DNA of 10,000 nt from Flavobacterium sp. (lineage in GTDB: Bacteria > Bacteroidota > Bacteroidia > Flavobacteriales > Flavobacteriaceae): NCBI RefSeq assembly GCF_020217025.1, contig NZ_JAIWOF010000130.1, positions 1-10,000 of the forward strand. The letters run 5' to 3'. The stretch's first letter is position 1; each line of letters starts with the position of its first letter. The notes beneath the pieces were generated by a model that saw only the letters and a list, made by a program, of their open reading frames with translations, was not told the DNA's origin and ran no database searches. Made by a program: the position numbers and the translations under genes. Positions 5,805-10,000 of this stretch are shown piece by piece.

Positions 5805-6704
5805 ATGCAAGTAATCGCAACTAAAATAACTCAAAATCCAGCCATTGTAAAATTTGAATTGGATGAAATTATTGTTAGAACTGAGAATTTTGAATTTAAA
5901 AATATTGACGAAACGCAAAATTCTCCTTTAGCAAAACAATTATTCTTTCTTCCTTTTGTTAAAACAGTCTATGTTTCAGGAAATTTCATTGCAATTGAAA
6001 AATTTTCAATTGTAGAATGGGAAGATGTTAAAGAAGATGTAGCCAATCAAATCAATGAGTTCATTTCTAATGGTGGAGAAATCATCAAGATAGATGAAAC
6101 CAAAACAAAAAAACAACCGATAACCGTTTATGCAGAAACCACTCCTAACCCATCGGTTTTAAAATTTGTTTGCAATAAACTACTAACTAAAACTGCATTG
6201 GAATGCAAAAACATTGATGAAACAAATGCTTCTCCATTAGCAAAAGAATTATTCAAATTTCCTTTTGTAAAAGAAGTATTCATCGACGAAAATTATATTT
6301 CGGTTACCAAATTTGCTATAACAGAATGGGATGAAATTACTTTAGAGTTAAGAACTTTTATTAAAGAGTACATTGAAAACGGAAACACTGTAATTGACGA
6401 AACGGCAATTGTGAAAACAGAAATTCATCAAAAACAACAAGAAGCTTATTTTGACACACTTGATGTTACTTCTCAGCAAATCATCAACATTATTGAAGAA
6501 TATGTAAAACCAGCTGTTCAAAGTGATGGTGGTAATATTATGTTTGAATCTTTTGACCCAGAAGAAAAAAGAGTAAAGGTAGTTTTACAAGGTGCTTGTA
6601 GCGGTTGTCCTTCATCAACTTTTACATTAAAAAATGGAATTGAAAACATGTTGAAAGACATGCTGAAAGACGAAGGCATAAAAGTAGAAGCCATTAACGG
6701 ATAA
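5805..6704 (+). CDS. Nfu/NifU-family iron-sulfur scaffold protein with two N-terminal domains
   Basis: 299 residues from ATG 5805. Nfu proteins carry a 4Fe-4S cluster between two subunits and hand it to apo-proteins in the cytoplasm. The cluster-binding C-terminal NifU domain is at ~222-290: IIEEYVKPAVQSDGGNI, then the ligand motif CSGC (Cys265, Cys268) in GACSGCPSS. In front are two copies of the Nfu N-terminal domain, ~1-90 and ~107-195. They share NP..LKF, KNIDET..SPLAK.LF, PFVK.V and the EW[ED] motif (EWEDV 71-75; EWDEI 174-178). The first copy begins right at the start codon (TKITQNPAIVKF), which supports this start over a longer TTG one. Most Nfu proteins with this domain have one copy; the tandem pair is probably a lineage-type duplication. 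It is single, with no isc/suf neighbours here, and ends at a terminator. Confidence 0.93.
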   Translation: MQVIATKITQNPAIVKFELDEIIVRTENFEFKNIDETQNSPLAKQLFFLPFVKTVYVSGNFIAIEKFSIVEWEDVKEDVANQINEFISNGGEIIKIDETKTKKQPITVYAETTPNPSVLKFVCNKLLTKTALECKNIDETNASPLAKELFKFPFVKEVFIDENYISVTKFAITEWDEITLELRTFIKEYIENGNTVIDETAIVKTEIHQKQQEAYFDTLDVTSQQIINIIEEYVKPAVQSDGGNIMFESFDPEEKRVKVVLQGACSGCPSSTFTLKNGIENMLKDMLKDEGIKVEAING

Positions 6705-6723
6705 TTCTAAACCATATAAAAAC

Positions 6724-6750
6724 AAAAAAGAGCCTTACGGCTCTTTTTTT
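6724..6750. terminator. Bidirectional intrinsic terminator between Nfu and pit genes
   Basis: AAAAAAGAGCC (6724-6734), loop TTAC, GGCTCTTTTTT (6739-6749). T-tracts follow the hairpin on both strands, so it serves the + strand Nfu gene (stop 20 nt before) and the - strand phosphate transporter, whose stop codon (6749-6751) touches the arm. Confidence 0.93.
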
Positions 6751-8998
6751 ATTTCTTATTCTGTTGATTAAATTCTTTAAACAACTCTAATAAATTCATA
6801 ATTGATTTTATTAAGTCGTTTGTTTCAAGAAGTAAAGAGAAATACAATTTACTGTTTTTAGGACTTGTTTCTGTAGTTCTAATTCTAGTAATCTGTTTTG
6901 TGATTAATTCAGAAACAGTATCTAGGAACACTTTTTTATCTCTTAAAATCTCATCTAATTTGGAGAAATCTTCTGATTTAAAACTCTCTTCTAAACGACT
7001 AAACAATTCTTGCAATTGTGCATCAACTGTTTTAAGATCACGAATTTGATTGAACTTTAGTTTCTTGTGATTATTATTCACATGCGAATGACTACTTGAT
7101 GTTATATAATCAATCGACTGGACCATATCTTGTAAATAACCTAAAATTAAAATATAAAACTTACTCGCTTCAACTGAATTTTCATCTAAGTTTCTAATGA
7201 AATAGAAAACATTACTTTTTAATTCATCAATCTCTTTTTCAAGCTTTTTTAATGCTTTTTTATTTTCTTTAAGTTTAGCTAAATCTTGTAACCCTAAATT
7301 ATCAACCACATTAGAATATAAAGAACTAGTTTTTCTTAAAACTTTAGAAATTTGAGAAGAACTTTCAGTAATCATTTCTTTCAATGTTACGATATCTTCT
7401 TTTCTTAAGCTTTTAATTTCTTCCTCTTCTTTTACTTTCTTTTTGTGAATTTGATTACTTCTGTAGAAGAAAATAGCCACAATGATCATGAAAGCAAAGA
7501 AAGCAAATACTTCTCCAATAAATAAAGTGTACGCTATTATAGCCGATGATAAAAATGCTGCAAAAGCGGTTACAAACCAACCTCCAATAACATTGAAAAC
7601 CCCAGCCACACGATATACTGCACTTTCTCTATCCCAAGCTCTATCTGCGAATGACGAACCCATTGCCACCATAAAAGTCACATAAGTTGTAGATAATGGT
7701 AATTTCATTGAAGTTCCGATAGAAATCAAAATAGAAGCTACAATTAAGTTTACAGAAGCACGCACCATATCAAACATAGGTTGCTCATCTCTTTTTCCAG
7801 TATATTCAGGCTGAACAAACTGAGCGTCTAATTTTTTCTGAAGCGATTTTGGTAAAATAAAACTAATAATATTACCAAGATACATAAATCCTCTTACAAT
7901 GTTTCTTGAAAGCGTATTAGCATTATACTTCTCATTACCTTCACCTTGACGAGATAAATTCTGCTCTGTTTCAATTACTGATCTAGCTTTTTTGGATGTC
8001 CATAAAGTGTAAACCATAATTACACCAGCTAATGCTAAAAAGATAAATGGTGCTGGTAAATTTTCACCTTCAAGTCCCGACATCATAAATTCATTGGCAG
8101 CAACTGTTTGTCCTGGTGCAGCCCAAATTTCAAAAGCTTGATAAGCCGCAATTGGCACTCCAATGAAGTTAACTAAGTCATTACCTGCAAAAGCAAGTGC
8201 TAATCCAAAAGTACCAACGATAATAATGAATTTAAAAACACTGTATTTAAAAACACTAATTAATAATTGACAAACAATTGTCCATAAAACCAATGAATAC
8301 GCAATAATTGTAAATGGACTTTCTTTAATAAAATCTTTTACTTCAGAAGGCACAAATGTGATTGATTTTAATCCTTTTACTAAGATAAAGAAAGTAATAG
8401 CTGTCATAGCAACTCCACCAAAAAGTGCTGCTACATATTTATATCTTTTTTCGATATGAAATGTGAAAATTAACCTTGACACATATTGTACTAACGAACC
8501 TAAAGCAAAAGATAATGCTACAGAAAGTAAAATACTATATACAATTTCAGAAGCTTTTTCAGTATTGATATAGTTTCCAAGAGTATCAAAGCCATCTCCA
8601 CTAACATATACTTTATAAACCGCTAAAACTACTGAAGCTCCTAACAAAGAGAAAATTACAGAAACTGTCGTTGATGTTGGCAATCCTAATGTATTAAAAA
8701 CATCTAACAGCAATACATCGGTAATCATTACGGCTAAAAAGATAATAATTACATCGTTGAAACTGAACATACTTGGCGTAAAAATTCCGTTTCTCGCAAT
8801 TTCCATCATACCGTTAGAATAAAGTGCTCCAACAGCAACTCCTAAACTCGCAACAATCATAATGGTTTTAAACGAAACCGCCTTAGAACCAATAGCCGAG
8901 TTTAAGAAATTAACCGCATCATTACTTACTCCTACCATTAAATCGGTAATTGCAAGAATCGCTAATGCGATTAACATTATAATATAAATTTGTTCCAT
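6749..8998 (-). CDS. PiT/Pho4-family inorganic phosphate transporter with fused cytosolic helical domain
   Basis: 749 residues, far above the ~420-500 of simple bacterial Pit proteins. PiT proteins import phosphate with H+ or Na+ across the inner membrane. The two inverted-repeat signatures are visible: VGVSNDAVNFLNSAIGSKA (22-40) and AFAGNDLVNFIGVP (269-282), each with the essential Asn-Asp pair. The paired LPTSTT (106-111) and LPLSTT (434-439) motifs are also family hallmarks. Roughly ten to twelve membrane helices cover 5-510, with a hydrophilic loop at ~335-405. From about 515 to 749 the protein is soluble and helical, highly charged, with a PhoU/DUF47-like look (KKLEKEIDELKSNVFYFIRN); this domain identity is inferred from pattern. 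Such domains commonly control Pit activity as separate proteins, so this is a natural fusion. The ATG at 8998 begins directly before the first helix. It is divergent from the dodecin gene. Confidence 0.93.
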   Translation of the reverse strand: MEQIYIIMLIALAILAITDLMVGVSNDAVNFLNSAIGSKAVSFKTIMIVASLGVAVGALYSNGMMEIARNGIFTPSMFSFNDVIIIFLAVMITDVLLLDVFNTLGLPTSTTVSVIFSLLGASVVLAVYKVYVSGDGFDTLGNYINTEKASEIVYSILLSVALSFALGSLVQYVSRLIFTFHIEKRYKYVAALFGGVAMTAITFFILVKGLKSITFVPSEVKDFIKESPFTIIAYSLVLWTIVCQLLISVFKYSVFKFIIIVGTFGLALAFAGNDLVNFIGVPIAAYQAFEIWAAPGQTVAANEFMMSGLEGENLPAPFIFLALAGVIMVYTLWTSKKARSVIETEQNLSRQGEGNEKYNANTLSRNIVRGFMYLGNIISFILPKSLQKKLDAQFVQPEYTGKRDEQPMFDMVRASVNLIVASILISIGTSMKLPLSTTYVTFMVAMGSSFADRAWDRESAVYRVAGVFNVIGGWFVTAFAAFLSSAIIAYTLFIGEVFAFFAFMIIVAIFFYRSNQIHKKKVKEEEEIKSLRKEDIVTLKEMITESSSQISKVLRKTSSLYSNVVDNLGLQDLAKLKENKKALKKLEKEIDELKSNVFYFIRNLDENSVEASKFYILILGYLQDMVQSIDYITSSSHSHVNNNHKKLKFNQIRDLKTVDAQLQELFSRLEESFKSEDFSKLDEILRDKKVFLDTVSELITKQITRIRTTETSPKNSKLYFSLLLETNDLIKSIMNLLELFKEFNQQNKK

Positions 8999-9021
8999 TT
9001 TTTTATGAATTAATTTCGATG

Positions 9022-9029
9022 CAAAATTC
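9022..9029 (-). promoter_or_regulatory. Weak candidate -7 box for the phosphate transporter
   Basis: On the - strand GAATTTTG matches TAnnTTTG at all but one position and is followed by C, 23 nt before the ATG at 8998. No -33 TTG is seen at the right distance. This is the best candidate in the short divergent gap, but weak. Confidence 0.3.
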
Positions 9030-9135
9030 CTTTAAGAAATTTAGATTTACGTTAATTTAATGTTATCAATTGCTCCAAAAACAATTATTTAAAATAATTT
9101 TCTTAACTTTAATTTAATATTAAAATCTATTTTTT

Positions 9136-9336
9136 ATGGCCGTATTAAAAGTAATTGAAGTATTGTCTAGTTCAACTTCAAGTTGGGAAGACGCCACAAG
9201 AAAAGCTGTAACTCAAGCAGCAAAGTCTCTAAAAAACATTAGATCAGTTTATGTTCAAGATCAAAGCGCTTCGGTCAAAGATAACGAAATAACTGAATTC
9301 AGGGTAAATTTAAAAATCACATTTGAAATTGAATAA
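9136..9336 (+). CDS. Dodecin-family small protein, flavin-binding residues not conserved
   Basis: 66 residues, normal dodecin size. Dodecins form hollow 12-subunit spheres; classical ones store flavins by stacking on a Trp with a nearby Gln. The fold signature is clear: KVIEVLSSS (5-13), helix SWEDATRKAVTQAAKSL (16-32), IRSVYVQDQSASV (35-47), and the last strand FRVNLKITFEIE. By my own alignment the flavin-stacking Trp corresponds to Ser37 and the Gln to Arg56, so this looks more like the group containing the mycobacterial calcium-bound dodecin (SecE2 type), which also begins its helix with SW and has IR at this place. Flavin binding is therefore doubtful. It is alone, divergent from the phosphate transporter, with its own terminator. 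The ATG at 9136 is the only sensible start. Confidence 0.9.
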   Translation: MAVLKVIEVLSSSTSSWEDATRKAVTQAAKSLKNIRSVYVQDQSASVKDNEITEFRVNLKITFEIE

Positions 9337-9342
9337 CTTAAC

Positions 9343-9370
9343 AAGCGTCTAATAACATAGGCGCTTTTTT
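9343..9370 (+). terminator. Intrinsic terminator of the dodecin gene
   Basis: AAGCGTCT (9343-9350), 8-nt loop, AGGCGCTT (9359-9366) with one G-T wobble, then a T-tract to 9370. It lies 6 nt after the dodecin stop. Confidence 0.88.
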
Positions 9371-9395
9371 ATTTTTCTAAGATTTCTGTGTTCAA

Positions 9396-9404
9396 TATCT
9401 TTGC
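9396..9404 (+). promoter_or_regulatory. Promoter -7 box of the mscS gene
   Basis: TATCTTTGC followed by eight A, then ATG at 9417. The first 15 bases are the same as in the Nfu promoter (5781-5795). It sits between the dodecin terminator and the mscS start, the place a promoter is needed. No clear -33 TTG. Confidence 0.65.
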
Positions 9405-9416
9405 AAAAAAAAGAAT

Positions 9417-10000
9417 ATGACACCAATTGAAATTCAAAATTATTTCGAAACCATTAAAAAACTAATCTTAGAGTATTCTCCAAAATTTGTAGTTGCTGTT
9501 TTAATTCTTCTTGTTGGACTATGGGCGACCAGCTTTATAACCAAAACAGCAAAAAAGATAATGGTAAAACGTAATGTAGAAGTTACGCTATCAACTTTTA
9601 TTGGAAATCTTATTTTTTGGACACTTCGTATTTTACTTTTTGTAACTGTAATTTCAAAACTTGGCATTGAAACTTCTTCTTTTGTTGCAATTTTAGGAGC
9701 TGCTGGTTTAGCGATTGGTTTATCGTTACAAGGTTCGCTTTCTAATTTTGCAGGTGGTATTTTAATTATTCTTTTTAAACCCTTTAGAATCGGAGATTTT
9801 ATAGAGGCACAAAATGTTTTAGGAACGGTTAAAGACATTAAAATATTCTCTACAGTTATCACGTCGCCAGATAACAAACAAATTGTAATTCCAAATGCCG
9901 CTTTATCAAATGGAGTAATTACCAATTATACAGCAAATGGTTTTAGACGAGTTGACTTAATTATTTCGGTAGATTACAAAACCGATTTACAATTAGCCAA
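9417..10000 (+). CDS. mscS: MscS-family small-conductance mechanosensitive channel, 5' part (3' end outside window)
   Basis: 194 complete codons are visible and the frame is open at the window edge. MscS opens under membrane tension to release solutes on hypo-osmotic shock. A first helix is at ~23-40 and a second at ~62-82. The pore helix TM3 is textbook: ILGAAGLAIGLSLQGSLSN (92-110), with the pore-sealing leucines at 98 and 102 (Leu105 and Leu109 in E. coli) and the hinge Gln-Gly at 105-106. TM3b and the beta domain follow: FKPFRIGDFIE (120-130), GTVKDIKIFST, and IVIPNAALSNGVITNY (156-171), again as in E. coli MscS. With three helices this is the simple MscS type, expected to end near 270-300 residues. 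The start at 9417 has a promoter close in front. A - strand reading frame at 9440-9925 is only a shadow. Confidence 0.95.
   Translation, partial: MTPIEIQNYFETIKKLILEYSPKFVVAVLILLVGLWATSFITKTAKKIMVKRNVEVTLSTFIGNLIFWTLRILLFVTVISKLGIETSSFVAILGAAGLAIGLSLQGSLSNFAGGILIILFKPFRIGDFIEAQNVLGTVKDIKIFSTVITSPDNKQIVIPNAALSNGVITNYTANGFRRVDLIISVDYKTDLQLA

Noticed and set aside
7482..7685. 67-residue + strand reading frame inside the phosphate transporter
   Set aside because: Antisense to well-conserved membrane helices of the transporter; low-complexity product.
9104..9111. TAACTTTA as the dodecin -7 box
   Set aside because: One mismatch at the important final G, and the nearest upstream TTG is about 31 nt away; not distinguishable from background in this AT-rich gap.
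9440..9925. 161-residue - strand reading frame at the right end
   Set aside because: Antisense to mscS, whose + strand translation matches the family through its pore helix and beta domain.

Overview
The window is AT-rich (roughly one third GC by eye) and looks like a chromosomal segment of a flavobacterium or close relative in the Bacteroidota. Reasons: a bamA-ompH-ompH-murI cluster, a PorP/SprF-family outer-membrane protein (type IX secretion/gliding family), promoters of the Bacteroidota type TAnnTTTG instead of TATAAT boxes, and A-rich leaders instead of GGAGG ribosome sites. I see no mobile element, CRISPR array, tRNA or rRNA. The window reads as core genome.

Positions 1-3140 are an outer-membrane biogenesis block on the + strand: the 3' part of bamA (last POTRA domain plus the whole beta barrel), then two OmpH/Skp-like periplasmic chaperones. 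The first chaperone carries a long Lys/Glu-rich tail. The block ends in a perfect 38-bp palindrome that is an intrinsic terminator. murI (glutamate racemase, peptidoglycan D-Glu supply) follows at once, probably from a promoter overlapping the terminator's T-tract. Thus 1-3924 serves the cell envelope: OMP folding, then wall precursor.

Positions 3926-5491 are on the - strand: a gamma-carbonic-anhydrase-like hexapeptide protein, whose stop lies 1 bp from the murI stop, and a PorP/SprF-family protein. They are separated by a GC-rich hairpin terminator (4452-4479) with a possible promoter against it. The 313-bp gap 5492-5804 is a divergent control region: a well-formed - strand promoter for the porP-like gene, an AT-rich nested dyad, and a + strand promoter for the next gene.

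Positions 5805-9336 hold an Nfu/NifU-type Fe-S scaffold protein with a duplicated N-terminal domain, a bidirectional terminator, a large PiT phosphate transporter with a fused cytosolic helical domain (- strand), and a small dodecin (+) whose flavin-binding residues appear replaced. After the dodecin terminator a MscS mechanosensitive channel starts at 9417 and runs off the window; its promoter is nearly identical to that of the Nfu gene.

No clearly new multi-gene system is visible. The points most worth following are regulatory (promoters embedded in or against terminators, very short leaders, the divergent dyad) and several lineage-type domain elaborations.
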